Of a stretch of DNA of 64,000 nt, positions 25,260 to 34,200 are shown in pieces. The DNA is from RGIG3013 sp045538935. GTDB taxonomy: Bacteria > Bacillota > Clostridia > Oscillospirales > Acutalibacteraceae. Position numbers and translations under genes: made by a program. The stretch's first letter is position 1. Each line of letters starts with the position of its first letter. A model generated the notes under the pieces. The model did not search any database, was not told the origin of the DNA, and saw only the letters and a list, made by a program, of their open reading frames with translations. Where the stretch lies: positions 30,028 to 94,027 of the forward strand of contig JAZQEI010000002.1 of NCBI GenBank assembly GCA_045538935.1, given 5' to 3'.

Positions 25260-27046
25260 AACTGTTCTAATTCTTTTACTGTATTGCCAAAAAGTTCTAA
25301 TGCAGTATTTATGGGCTCGGGAGTGTACATATCGACCCCTGCAATTTTTAAAAGTTCTACCGGTGCATCGCTGCCGCCGGAAGATAAGAATTTTTTGTAC
25401 TGCTCGGCTGCAGTTTTGCCGTTTTTTAGAATGTTATCGGCTATTTTTACTGCGGCAGAAAAACCTGTAGCGTACTGGAACACATAGTAGTTATAGAAAA
25501 AGTGGGGTATTCTTGCCCATTCGAGTGCAATATTATCGTCACTTTCCATATCATCGCCAAAATAAAGCTTGTTTAATTTTAAATATTCTTGGCTTAAAAT
25601 TTCGGCAGTAAGGGTTGTGCCGCTCTCGGCAAGAGTGCCCATTTTAAGCTCAAACTCGGCAAACATTGTTTGTCTGAAAAGCGTACCCTTAAACTGATCT
25701 AAAAAGTGATTTAAAAGGTATGCTTTTTCCTTTTTATCGGTGGCCTTTTTAAGCAAATAACGCATTAGTAAAACCTCGTTTACGGTAGAGGCAACTTCGG
25801 CCACAAAAATAACATAATCGGCAGTACAAACGGGCTGATTTTTAGTGCTCAAATACGAGTGCATAGCATGGCCTAACTCGTGAGCTATGGTAAACATACT
25901 TTCTAAATTATCTTTTTGGTTTAAAAGCACATATGGGTGCGGACGGGCATTTGACGAACAGTATGCGCCCGAGCGTTTGCCCTTGTTTTCATAAACATCT
26001 ATCCACCTATTATTAAAAGCAGTGTTTAAAACCTCAATATAGTCGTCACCCAAAACGGCAAGTGCATCAAGCACAGTTTGTTTTGCTTCGCAATAGGGGA
26101 TTTCTTTATCAAAATCGCTCACAATAGGGGTGTAAACATCGTACATAGCAAGAGTATCTACACCTAAAGCCTTTTTTCTAAGGCTCACGTAAGAATACAT
26201 TTTTTTGAGATTTTCATGCACCGTTTCAATTAGGTTATGATAAACTTCTTCGGGCACGCGAGTAGAGTCTAACGCGGCAGACAGGGTGTTTTTATAGCCT
26301 CTTGCGTCTGAATAAAATTTTAGAGTTTTAAACTGTGCATCTAACGTGGCAGCAACGGTGTTTTTAAAGCCGCCAAGGGTTTTATAGTAGGTGTTGTAGG
26401 TGTTTTTGCGCAAAACCCTATCGGCACTTTCTAAAAGCGGAACAAAGGTACCGTTAGAAAGAGTGTGCGAGTTGCCGTCTTTATCTAAAACGAGCTCAAA
26501 AGTTAAATCAGCATCGCGGAAAACCGATGCGATATTATCGGGTGAATCGGCTAAAACGCCCACTGCGGCAAGCAATTTTTCTTCTTTTTCAGACAAAATG
26601 TGCGCCTTTTTGCGTCTTACATTTAAAATTGGTGTTTTGTACTCTAAAAGGGCATCACACTCAGAAAAAAATGCATCAATTTGGTTGTCTGTAAGGTCTA
26701 AAATCTCGTTTTTATAAAACGAGGTTGCCTTGTTAACATCGGCCACCAAGGCTATTGCCTTGCCACGCAAATCTTGGTAAAAACCGTTGGTGGTATCAAC
26801 ATCGGCAGAGCAATTTGCATAGGAATAAAGTTTAGACAAGCGAACATCAAATTCGTCGTAAAGGCGCAAAAACGCCAATAAATCGGCAGAGTTATTAAGC
26901 TTGCCCTTATAAAACTCTAGTCTTGTAATATCGTTTAATAACGATTCATACTCTGCTTGCCAGTCGGAATCGGTTGCAAAAATATCCGACAAATTCCAGG
27001 TGTCGTTTATGTTGATTTCGCACCTGTTTTTTATTGTATTGTTCAT
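25244..27046 (-). CDS. pepF: Oligoendopeptidase F
   Basis: A 600-residue M3B zinc metallopeptidase that degrades oligopeptides in the cytoplasm. The zinc motif is HELGHAMHSY (HExxH), with the downstream third-ligand Glu in FVAEVASTVNEVLL. Length and the N-terminal helical domain fit PepF. GAGG precedes the ATG. It lies 12 nt after the secA stop and is probably co-transcribed. Its terminator overlaps the final codons. Confidence 0.94.
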   Translation of the reverse strand: MNNTIKNRCEININDTWNLSDIFATDSDWQAEYESLLNDITRLEFYKGKLNNSADLLAFLRLYDEFDVRLSKLYSYANCSADVDTTNGFYQDLRGKAIALVADVNKATSFYKNEILDLTDNQIDAFFSECDALLEYKTPILNVRRKKAHILSEKEEKLLAAVGVLADSPDNIASVFRDADLTFELVLDKDGNSHTLSNGTFVPLLESADRVLRKNTYNTYYKTLGGFKNTVAATLDAQFKTLKFYSDARGYKNTLSAALDSTRVPEEVYHNLIETVHENLKKMYSYVSLRKKALGVDTLAMYDVYTPIVSDFDKEIPYCEAKQTVLDALAVLGDDYIEVLNTAFNNRWIDVYENKGKRSGAYCSSNARPHPYVLLNQKDNLESMFTIAHELGHAMHSYLSTKNQPVCTADYVIFVAEVASTVNEVLLMRYLLKKATDKKEKAYLLNHFLDQFKGTLFRQTMFAEFELKMGTLAESGTTLTAEILSQEYLKLNKLYFGDDMESDDNIALEWARIPHFFYNYYVFQYATGFSAAVKIADNILKNGKTAAEQYKKFLSSGGSDAPVELLKIAGVDMYTPEPINTALELFGNTVKELEQLISDN

Positions 27047-27058
27047 AAATACCTCTTA

Positions 27059-29788
27059 TTATTCTTCGTCTTTGCCGCAGCAACGCTTATATTTTTTACC
27101 GCTGCCGCAAGGACATGGTGCGTTTTTAGATATACCCGAGCGGCTCTTTTTAGGAGCAGAACCGCCTAAATTTTCGGTTCCTTGTTGACTTTTGCCTCGG
27201 TTTATTGCCTCATTTTTTACAAGTTGTACCGTTAAAACATTTTTAGCGGTTTTTTCTTTTATAGATTCTGTCATACTCTCGAACATATCGTAACTTTCGT
27301 TGCGGTATGCAACAACGGGGTCGTGCTGACCGTAGGAGCGAAGATGTATGCCTTGACGTAAATCATCCATGGCATCGATATGGTCTTGCCAAGAGGAATC
27401 TACATTTGTAAGCAGTACAAAGCGCTCGAGCTCACGCATAAGTTCACTGCCAAACAGTTCTTCGCGCTGGGCATGAATTTCGCGGGCCTTTTGCTTTAAT
27501 ATTGCAGCTACATCTTCGGGGTCGGTATCAGATAACTGCTGAACAGAAAACTTAAGGTCGGACTCATTACAAAGCCAACCCGCAAAATAGCGGCGGAGTC
27601 CATCTAAATTCCAGTTGTCGTGTACTTCTGCATCGTTTAAATAGGTGGCAACGGCAGAGTCGATAGTGTCGTCTAACATCTTTAAAACAGTATCTTTAAT
27701 GCTTTCGCCATCGAGCACCTTGTTACGCTGGGTATAAATAACATTACGTTGTTGATTTAATACGTCGTCAAAATCTAAAACGCTCTTTCTTGAGGCAAAG
27801 TTGCGACTTTCTACCCTTTGCTGTGATGACTCTATAGCTTTAGAGAGCATTGGGTTTTGAATAGGCATATTTTCATCGAACTTAAAGGTATCGAGAATAT
27901 TATAAAAACGCTCACCCGCAAACAAACGAAGCAAATCGTCCTCGGCAGAAAGGTAGAATACGGTTTTACCGGCATCGCCCTGACGACCTGCGCGGCCGCG
28001 AAGCTGGTTATCAATACGTCTTGACTCGTGGCGCTCGGTGCCTATAATAAGCAGACCGCCCGCTTGTTTTACCTGTTCGGCTTCGGGTGCGATTTCGGCC
28101 TTATATTTGTTATACAACTCGGTATAACGCGCTCTGGCCGATAAAATTTCGGCATCTTTAGTTTCGGCAAAGCCTGTGGCAAGAGAAATAAGCTCGTCAC
28201 TTAAGCCCTCTTTTCTCAAAGTGGCCTTTGCTAAATATTCGGCATTACCGCCAAGCATAATATCGGTACCGCGGCCGGCCATATTGGTTGCAATGGTAAC
28301 GGCATAGGGTTTACCTGCTTGGGCTATAATTTCGGCCTCTTTTTCGTGATGCTTAGCATTTAATACATTGTGCTTTACACCGCGTTTTTTAAGCATTGCG
28401 CTTAAAAGTTCACTCTTTTCAATGGTAACTGTACCAACAAGTACCGGTTGACCCTTAGAGTTAGCCTCTATAATTTGATTTATAACAGCCATAAACTTTG
28501 CGCGCTCGGTTTTATAGAGCACGTCGGGGCAGTCTTCTCTTATAAGGGGTTTATTTGTTGGAATTTCTATAACGTCTAGTTTGTAAATAGCTCTAAATTC
28601 CTCTTCTTCGGTTACGGCAGTACCGGTCATACCCGATAATTTGTCGTAAAGGCGGAAGAAGTTTTGGAATGTAATGGTGGCTAAGGTTTTAGACTCGTTT
28701 GCAACTGTTACGTTTTCTTTGGCCTCTATAGCTTGGTGCAAACCGTCGGAATAACGGCGACCAAACATTAGTCGTCCTGTAAATTCGTCAACAATAATTA
28801 CTTCGCCATCTTTTACAACATAGTCAACATCACGCTTCATAATACCATGAGCGCGTATGGCTTGGTTTACATGGTGAGAAATTGTAATGTTTTCGGCATC
28901 GTTAAGATTATCTATCTTAAAAAATGCCTCGGCCTTTTTAACGCCGTCGGGAGTAAGGGTTACCGATTTTGCTTTTTCATCTACTACATAATCGCCGTCT
29001 AGGTTTAAATCTTCATCGCTTACCTTAGAATCGGACTCTTTTACCCTTATTGCCTTTAGCGATTTTGCAAAATTGTTAGCAAGAGTGTAAATTTCGGAGG
29101 ATTTATCGCCCGTGCCCGAAATGATAAGGGGTGTTCTGGCTTCGTCAATTAAAATAGAGTCAACCTCGTCGACAATGGCAAAGTTGTGACCTCTTTGTAC
29201 CTTATGCTCTTTGTATTTGACCATATTATCTCTTAAATAGTCAAAACCAAGCTCGTTATTGGTACAATAGGTAATGTCGGCATTGTAAGCCTCGCGGCGT
29301 TCGTCGTTAGACATATCGTGAACAATAAGTCCAACGCTTAAACCTAAAAAGCGGTATAATTTACCCATCCACTCGCTGTCACGTCTGGCAAGATAATCGT
29401 TTACCGTTACTATGTGAACACCTTTGCCGCTTAAAGCGTTTAAATATGCGGGCAAGGTTGCAACTAAGGTTTTACCCTCACCTGTGCGCATTTCGCTTAT
29501 TCTGCCTTGATGAAGCACAATGCCGCCCAAAATTTGAACCGGGAAATGACGCATATTAAGCACTCTGTCGGCGCCCTCTATACAAACGGCAAATGCTTCG
29601 GGCAAAATGCTATCTAATGTTTCGCCGTTAGCCACCCTTTGTTTGAACTCTTCAGTTTTAGCCCTAAGCTCGTCATCAGACAGGGCTTTGTATTCAGCCT
29701 CGTAAGATAAAACCTTTTGTTTTAAAGGCTCTATTTTTTTAAGCTCTTTGGCCGAGTAATTGCCGAAAATTGATTGTAAAAATCCCAT
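27059..29788 (-). CDS. secA: Preprotein translocase ATPase SecA
   Basis: A 909-residue motor of Sec protein export. Walker A is in MRTGEGKTLVATLPAYL, and the DEAD-type Walker B is IVDEVDSILIDEARTPL. TNMAGRGTDIMLGGNAEYLA and ESRRIDNQLRGRAGRQGD form the second nucleotide-binding fold. The C-terminus has the SecB/phospholipid zinc motif CPCGSGKKYKRCC. I chose the ATG at 29788 (MGFLQSIFG), which AAGGAG precedes; 27 extra codons upstream are spurious. It diverges from the tRNA pair. Confidence 0.97.
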   Translation of the reverse strand: MGFLQSIFGNYSAKELKKIEPLKQKVLSYEAEYKALSDDELRAKTEEFKQRVANGETLDSILPEAFAVCIEGADRVLNMRHFPVQILGGIVLHQGRISEMRTGEGKTLVATLPAYLNALSGKGVHIVTVNDYLARRDSEWMGKLYRFLGLSVGLIVHDMSNDERREAYNADITYCTNNELGFDYLRDNMVKYKEHKVQRGHNFAIVDEVDSILIDEARTPLIISGTGDKSSEIYTLANNFAKSLKAIRVKESDSKVSDEDLNLDGDYVVDEKAKSVTLTPDGVKKAEAFFKIDNLNDAENITISHHVNQAIRAHGIMKRDVDYVVKDGEVIIVDEFTGRLMFGRRYSDGLHQAIEAKENVTVANESKTLATITFQNFFRLYDKLSGMTGTAVTEEEEFRAIYKLDVIEIPTNKPLIREDCPDVLYKTERAKFMAVINQIIEANSKGQPVLVGTVTIEKSELLSAMLKKRGVKHNVLNAKHHEKEAEIIAQAGKPYAVTIATNMAGRGTDIMLGGNAEYLAKATLRKEGLSDELISLATGFAETKDAEILSARARYTELYNKYKAEIAPEAEQVKQAGGLLIIGTERHESRRIDNQLRGRAGRQGDAGKTVFYLSAEDDLLRLFAGERFYNILDTFKFDENMPIQNPMLSKAIESSQQRVESRNFASRKSVLDFDDVLNQQRNVIYTQRNKVLDGESIKDTVLKMLDDTIDSAVATYLNDAEVHDNWNLDGLRRYFAGWLCNESDLKFSVQQLSDTDPEDVAAILKQKAREIHAQREELFGSELMRELERFVLLTNVDSSWQDHIDAMDDLRQGIHLRSYGQHDPVVAYRNESYDMFESMTESIKEKTAKNVLTVQLVKNEAINRGKSQQGTENLGGSAPKKSRSGISKNAPCPCGSGKKYKRCCGKDEE

Positions 29789-29916
29789 TTTAAACTCCTT
29801 AAAATAAATACAAAAAGTTTGCAAAAGATATATATGAATTATTTTACCACAAAAGCTTAAAATGAGCAAGGATATATGTGGTTTTAAACTGTAAAATTTA
29901 TGTTAATAAAAAAGTG

Positions 29917-29945
29917 TTGACAAACGACAAAAATTTGTATATAAT
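29917..29945 (+). promoter_or_regulatory. Promoter of the tRNA-Met/tRNA-Glu genes
   Basis: TTGACA (29917-29922) and TATAAT (29940-29945) with a 17-bp spacer, a full-consensus promoter as expected for stable RNA. Confidence 0.88.
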
Positions 29946-29974
29946 AGTTTGGCTATCTGATGTTAGCCATACAT

Positions 29975-30051
29975 GGCGGTATAGCTCAGTTGGCTAGAGC
30001 ATTCGGTTCATACCCGAAGTGTCGTTGGTTCAAATCCGACTGCCGCTACCA
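29975..30051 (+). tRNA. tRNA-Met (CAT), elongator
   Basis: A 77-nt cloverleaf beginning GGCGGTATAGCTCAG. The anticodon stem TTCGG/CCGAA encloses loop TTCATAC (anticodon CAT), the T-arm has GGTTCAAAT, and CCA is encoded. The first pair is G-U, as in other Firmicutes elongator tRNA-Met genes, which argues against initiator or tRNA-Ile2 identity. It lies 3 nt before tRNA-Glu and is co-transcribed with it. Confidence 0.93.
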
Positions 30052-30054
30052 TGC

Positions 30055-30130
30055 GGCCCGGTGGTCAAGAGGCCTAAGACACCGCCCTTTCACGGCGGTA
30101 ACACGGGTTCGAATCCCGTCCGGGTCACCA
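30055..30130 (+). tRNA. tRNA-Glu (TTC)
   Basis: A 76-nt cloverleaf beginning GGCCCGGTGGTCAAGAGGC. The anticodon stem CCGCC/GGCGG encloses loop CTTTCAC (anticodon TTC), the T-arm is GGGTTCGAATCCC and CCA is encoded. The last 19 nt recur at 30306-30324. Confidence 0.95.
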
Positions 30131-30134
30131 TAAT

Positions 30135-30173
30135 AATAAGCACTGCACTTTTGTGCGGTGCTTATTGTTTTTT
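30135..30173 (+). terminator. Terminator after tRNA-Glu
   Basis: AATAAGCAC-T-GCAC (30135-30148) pairs with GTGC-G-GTGCTTATT (30153-30166) around a short T-rich loop, followed by a T-rich run. Confidence 0.85.
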
Positions 30174-30305
30174 GCGAAGCAAAAGGCGGGATTCGAACCA
30201 GGAATGGGGGCGAACACCGAGTATTAACGAGGTAAGAAGCGACATATAAACAGTTCAGTGAACTGTTTATTCATTCCTCCAAAGGAGCGAAAGCGACTGC
30301 GATAA

Positions 30306-30324
30306 AATCCCGTCCGGGTCACCA
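30306..30324 (+). repeat. Direct copy of the tRNA-Glu 3' end (att-like)
   Basis: AATCCCGTCCGGGTCACCA here is identical to 30112-30130, the 3' end of tRNA-Glu including CCA. The two copies are 194 bp apart. The stretch between them (30174-30305) has no gene. It contains a tRNA T-arm-like GGATTCGAACC in reverse orientation (30188) and a palindrome AAACAGTTCA-G-TGAACTGTTT (30249-30269). This is the layout left by an element that integrated at, or was lost from, a tRNA gene, or by a tRNA-associated repeat. Confidence 0.65.
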
Positions 30325-30344
30325 AACGAAACGAAATGTCACAC

Positions 30345-30410
30345 AAAACAAGGCAAATGTCACACGAAATGTCACACAAAGCACGGCAAAATTCACACGA
30401 AAATTCACAC
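30345..30410. repeat. Two tandem copies of a 33-bp repeat
   Basis: Copies at 30345-30377 and 30378-30410 differ at six positions, mostly in TG/AT dinucleotides. Each contains two TCACAC-ending sub-units (about 21 and 12 bp), and a partial copy precedes them. The 33-bp period equals 11 codons but no credible gene is present. Confidence 0.75.
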
Positions 30411-30433
30411 GAAAATTTAAGAATATAAAACCA

Positions 30434-30460
30434 AAAAGCCACACAAAAAGTGTGGCTTTT
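30434..30460. terminator. Terminator after alaX
   Basis: AAAAGCCACAC (30434-30444) pairs with GTGTGGCTTTT (30450-30460) around AAAAA. T-runs occur on both sides, so it may also stop transcription from the repeat region. Confidence 0.85.
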
Positions 30461-30468
30461 GTTATTTT

Positions 30469-31632
30469 TTATTCTGCAAGCAGCTGTTCTGTTTTACATA
30501 TTAAATCGGCTATATTTTCTACCGTAAGTTTGCCTTGGGCGTAGTTGGGTTTGCCTCCGCCCTTGCCGGAAAACGCGGTATTTAATGTTTTTACTATGGG
30601 CAAAACATCGGTATTGTTACTGCTTAATACATACATTACGGTGTTGTTATCTGATGCAGAAAATAAAGCGCAAATATTGTATTTTTCTATTAGGGTATTT
30701 GAGCAGAATCTAAGTTCTTCAAAATTTTTATTTTCTAAAACGGCATAGGCGTTTGCATTTATTTTTACGGGTTCGAGTTGACTTAAGGCAAGTTCACGAG
30801 AAAGTTTGGTATTCTCAAATCTGACCTCACTAAGTGTGTCGCCTTGGCTCTTAACGGCCGACACGATATCTTCTCTTTTAGAGCATAAAAGGCCCATAAT
30901 TTGTTTGTTTTGATGGTTTAAGGTTATATAGTCTTCCAGTGCTGGCAGTCCTGCCAGCATTTCTATTCTTACACCCTGTTTATTGGGGTAAAAATCTACT
31001 ATTTTTATAAGCCCTACCTCACCCGTAGCGCTAACGTGGGGCGCACAGCAAGCGCATAAATCGGTGTCCTCTATTTCAACTATTCTAACACCATCTTCGA
31101 GGTCTAGCTTTGAACGGTAGTCTAGGGTTTTAAGCTCGTCGGCGGTAGGATAAAAAGCGGTAACCTTGGCATTTTTATAAATTGCCTTGTTGCTTAGAAG
31201 CTCTATTTTTTTAATATCGTCTTTAGTTAGGGGTTTATCAAAATCAACCGTCATAAGCAAAGTCTCGGACATATGAAACCCTATGTTATTTACGCCAAAG
31301 AGTGTATGAGCAACACCCGATACAATATGCTCACCCGTGTGGCTTTGCATACGTATAAAACGGGTTTCCCAGTCTATTTTACCCTCAACACATTCACACT
31401 CTTTAAGCGGTGCATTGGTTTTATGGACAATCTCGCCGTTTTGTTCTTGCACATCTAAAACCTGCACTTTGTTTAATGTGCCTGTGTCGGCCTTTTGGCC
31501 GCCGCCCTCAGCAAAAAATGCAGTTTTATCTAAAACAACATCATAAATTTCGCCATTTTTATTGCAAGAAAGCACGGTGGCGGTAAAATCTTTAATATAA
31601 GAATCGGTTTCAAACAATTTTTGTGTTAACAA
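30469..31632 (-). CDS. Alanyl-tRNA editing protein AlaX (long form, with DHHA1)
   Basis: A 387-residue free-standing editing enzyme that removes Ser or Gly wrongly attached to tRNA-Ala. The N-terminal AlaRS-like second-domain start is FFAEGGGQKADTGTL. The editing-site zinc ligands are SHTGEHIVSG (HxxxH) and CACCAPHVSATGEVG (C-x3-H). The DHHA1 C-terminus has GKGGGKPNYAQG. The long form with DHHA1 is AlaX-L. The start appears to be TTG at 31632, 3 nt after the asparaginase stop, with a weak AAGGGTAG site. It is last in the aspS-gatA-gatB operon, which gives a tRNA-charging-fidelity theme. Confidence 0.88.
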   Translation of the reverse strand: MLTQKLFETDSYIKDFTATVLSCNKNGEIYDVVLDKTAFFAEGGGQKADTGTLNKVQVLDVQEQNGEIVHKTNAPLKECECVEGKIDWETRFIRMQSHTGEHIVSGVAHTLFGVNNIGFHMSETLLMTVDFDKPLTKDDIKKIELLSNKAIYKNAKVTAFYPTADELKTLDYRSKLDLEDGVRIVEIEDTDLCACCAPHVSATGEVGLIKIVDFYPNKQGVRIEMLAGLPALEDYITLNHQNKQIMGLLCSKREDIVSAVKSQGDTLSEVRFENTKLSRELALSQLEPVKINANAYAVLENKNFEELRFCSNTLIEKYNICALFSASDNNTVMYVLSSNNTDVLPIVKTLNTAFSGKGGGKPNYAQGKLTVENIADLICKTEQLLAE

Positions 31633-31635
31633 GGT

Positions 31636-32718
31636 TTAATCTACCCTTTCAAAATTATTTTCGGTTTCTATAAACTGTTTTATTTTTAATTTGTCGGTAA
31701 AAGCCGAGTACGCTATTACAAGCTTTGCATAGGCGGTTTCTTTGGTATAACCGTATAAAAAGTTTATATCTTGACCGTTTGGCCTATGATTTGCTATAAC
31801 ACTTACTGTTTCATAAGTGTTGTGCTTGTTTACCGACGGTGCTAAATAAACATCTACGGGCGGATTATTTTTAGCGCAGCACTCTTTAAGATACAAAATT
31901 GAGTCGTTTTGGTAATTGCCTTTATTATCTTGCTCGGCACAAGCAGTACCCGAATGGTAGGTTGTGTGCAATACTGCCTTAAAAAGCGAATAATCGTAGG
32001 CGGCATAGTTTATGCCGACATATGCATCTAACAAAAGAACATTGTTTTTAAGGGTAAAACTGCCATTTATATCTATTGGTAAATCTTGCGGTTTTTTAGG
32101 GTAACGCGCCGAGATTTCGTTAAAATATTCTTTATAATTTTTCTCGTTTATATTGGTTATATCTAGGGCACCGTGGCTGTAAAAATCGTCGGAATAACTT
32201 GGGCACTGTTGTAGTCTTGAGCCTAAATGAAGATACATTTTTGAATCGGATATATTTTTGTAGGCTATCCAAACATTAGGCTGAATACCCCTTACAATAC
32301 ACTCTACGGCGCATTTAAAGTTTTCGCCGCCGTTGGTGTTAGGGTGGTCTAGCGGTTTATTTGCCGAAACAAAAAATACGGGTATTTTAGTGTTAGAAAG
32401 CAGTTGTGCAAAAAGGGCGGCAGAAAAGCCGAGAGTATCGGTTCCATGCGCAAAAATAACGCCGTCAAAAGAGTCTTTTTCTGCCCAAAGATTATACATA
32501 TTTATTATGCGGTTCCAGTTGCTAACCGTCATATTCTCACTTAAGATAAACATATTCTCGCTAAGAAAAAACTGAACTTTTTTTGCAAAAGGAGAATTGG
32601 AACTGTTAAAATGGTCTATTAACATAGCCCCTGCCCTTTTGCCTACACACAAAGCGCCATTTTCGGTTTGTTCGCAACAAATGGTTCCGCCCACTAAAAT
32701 AACTAAGATTTTCTTCAT
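31636..32718 (-). CDS. Asparaginase/GatD-family protein with atypical active site
   Basis: A 360-residue cytoplasmic member of the type I asparaginase/glutaminase family, which includes the archaeal tRNA-amidotransferase subunit GatD. The first catalytic Thr is kept (VGGTI, Thr12), as is HGTDT (91-95) with the second Thr-Asp pair. The segment that should carry the catalytic Lys (G-x-R-x-x-K in AnsA-like proteins) reads GSRLQQCPSYSDDF, apparently Gln for Lys. Activity is therefore doubtful or altered. ATG at 32718 with AGGAG 7 nt upstream. It lies between gatB (56 nt, with a hairpin) and alaX (3 nt). Plain asparaginase, a GatD-like ammonia donor and a regulatory relic are all open. Confidence 0.7.
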   Translation of the reverse strand: MKKILVILVGGTICCEQTENGALCVGKRAGAMLIDHFNSSNSPFAKKVQFFLSENMFILSENMTVSNWNRIINMYNLWAEKDSFDGVIFAHGTDTLGFSAALFAQLLSNTKIPVFFVSANKPLDHPNTNGGENFKCAVECIVRGIQPNVWIAYKNISDSKMYLHLGSRLQQCPSYSDDFYSHGALDITNINEKNYKEYFNEISARYPKKPQDLPIDINGSFTLKNNVLLLDAYVGINYAAYDYSLFKAVLHTTYHSGTACAEQDNKGNYQNDSILYLKECCAKNNPPVDVYLAPSVNKHNTYETVSVIANHRPNGQDINFLYGYTKETAYAKLVIAYSAFTDKLKIKQFIETENNFERVD

Positions 32719-32736
32719 TATATCTCCTAAGATAAA

Positions 32737-32768
32737 CGGGAGCAATTTAAAGGTATAAATTACTCCCG
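32737..32768 (-). terminator. Hairpin between gatB and the asparaginase-like gene
   Basis: CGGGAGTAATTT and AAATTGCTCCCG pair with one mismatch on the minus strand and are followed only by TTTATC. The U-tract is weak, so it may be a leaky terminator or an mRNA processing/stability hairpin rather than the operon end. Confidence 0.5.
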
Positions 32769-32774
32769 ATTTTA

Positions 32775-34199
32775 CTAAATATTTTTAAGTTTTTGGTCTA
32801 ACAGAGTACGTATAACGGCTACGTCGCCCGCACCCTTTAGCTCTTTCATGCAAGCGCCGAACAGGGCTTGCTTTGCCTTTTCTTTACCGTTTTTGTAGTC
32901 TTCTATTGCTCTGGTGTTTTCGGCCAAAACTTTATCTATTATAGCCTCAACAGCGCTTGAATCTACCTTTTTGGCAAAGCCTTGCTCGTCACAATACTTA
33001 ATGGGGTCAACATCGGTTTCAACTACAGCAATAAGTATTTTTTTACCGGAGTTGCGGTTAACCTCGCCGCTGTCTACCATTTTTATTATTGCGGCTAGTT
33101 TCTCGGCAGATATATTAAGCTCGCTTAAACTTTGACCGTCTTTACGTAAAATACCTGCGCAGTCGGTTAATATCCAAGCGGCAGAGTCTTTAGCATTGCA
33201 GCCAAGGGCTACAACATCGTCTAAAAGCTTTGCTGCCTTTGTGTTATCTAATAAAACTTCGATTTCTTTGTCTGATATTCCTGCAGCGCGGTATTCTTCG
33301 GCCTTGGCATCCACCTCAACCGGCTTTGCAGCCTTAATTTTTTCTAGCCACTCGTCGTCTATAATAATAGGCATAAGGTTGGCATCGGGGAAATAGCGGT
33401 AATCGGCCTCGGTTTCTTTGTTACGCATTGCAAAGGTCTTGCCCGTAACATCGTCAAAACGGCGTGTTTCTTGAACTAGTTCTTCGGTTTCAAACTCAAT
33501 TGCATCTATATGGCGCTGAGCCTCAAAACGAATTGCGCGGTCAATGGCTTCGAACGAAGACATATTTTTAATTTCGGTACGAACACCAAACTCTTCGCTA
33601 CCCTCTTTGCGAACAGAAATGTTAACGTCGCAACGCATTGCTCCCTCTTCGCACTCAGAAATATTGCCTGCGCGGAACATAGATTTTAGCTTATTAAGGT
33701 ACGCTAAAACCTCCTCGGCCGAGCGGAAATCGGGCTGAGTTACAATTTCGATTAGCGGAACAGAGGTGCGGTTAAAGTCTACAAACGAGAATTTGCCCTC
33801 ATGAACTAGCTTACCTGCATCTTCTTCCATATGAATTTGCTTAATTCTAATATCTCTGGCGCCATTTGCCGTTTTTACAGTTACTAAACCGTTTGTGCAA
33901 ATGGGGTGGTTTAACTGTGTGATTTGGTATGCACAAGGAAGGTCCGGATAATAGTAATTTTTCTTATCGAACGTGGTGTAACGGCTAATTTCACAGTTGA
34001 GCATTAAGCCTGCAGTAACCGCAAGTTCTACAACGCGTTTGTTCATAACCGGAAGCATACCAGGCATACCGCTACAAGCAGGACACACACAGTCGTTTGC
34101 CTCTTTGGGCGAAGAATGGCCGCCGCAAGAGCAGAAAATTTTGGAGTTTGTGCTAAGTTCTACGTGGGTTTCTAGACCAATAACAACTTCGTAGCCCAT
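32775..34199 (-). CDS. gatB: Asp/Glu-tRNA amidotransferase subunit B
   Basis: A 474-residue kinase/transamidase subunit that activates Asp-tRNA(Asn) or Glu-tRNA(Gln) with ATP and adds ammonia. Seen are IGLETHVEL, the zinc cysteines in FCSCGG and CVCPACSG, PDLPCAYQITQ, IKQIHMEEDAGKL, the EADYRYFPDANL signature, and a C-terminal YqeY-like tRNA-binding domain. All key regions look intact, in contrast to its partner GatA. The ATG at 34199 directly follows the gatA stop (TAATATG); an in-frame start 11 codons earlier lies in gatA. Confidence 0.95.
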   Translation of the reverse strand: MGYEVVIGLETHVELSTNSKIFCSCGGHSSPKEANDCVCPACSGMPGMLPVMNKRVVELAVTAGLMLNCEISRYTTFDKKNYYYPDLPCAYQITQLNHPICTNGLVTVKTANGARDIRIKQIHMEEDAGKLVHEGKFSFVDFNRTSVPLIEIVTQPDFRSAEEVLAYLNKLKSMFRAGNISECEEGAMRCDVNISVRKEGSEEFGVRTEIKNMSSFEAIDRAIRFEAQRHIDAIEFETEELVQETRRFDDVTGKTFAMRNKETEADYRYFPDANLMPIIIDDEWLEKIKAAKPVEVDAKAEEYRAAGISDKEIEVLLDNTKAAKLLDDVVALGCNAKDSAAWILTDCAGILRKDGQSLSELNISAEKLAAIIKMVDSGEVNRNSGKKILIAVVETDVDPIKYCDEQGFAKKVDSSAVEAIIDKVLAENTRAIEDYKNGKEKAKQALFGACMKELKGAGDVAVIRTLLDQKLKNI

Positions 34200-34200
34200 A

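Noticed and set aside
30019..30249. 76-codon plus-strand frame
   Set aside because: It runs through both tRNA genes and their terminator; no ribosome binding site and no protein-like signature.
30345..30410. Possible CRISPR repeats
   Set aside because: The units are directly adjacent without spacers, only two copies exist and no cas genes are present.
30224..30442. 72-codon minus-strand frame with 11-residue repeats (CEFSCEF.., CDISCDI..)
   Set aside because: The repeat simply reflects the 33-bp DNA minisatellite in frame; it also reads through the copied tRNA 3' end.
31636..32718. Direct annotation as GatD or as a plain L-asparaginase
   Set aside because: The catalytic Lys segment is atypical and no GatE is present; only the family-level call is supported.
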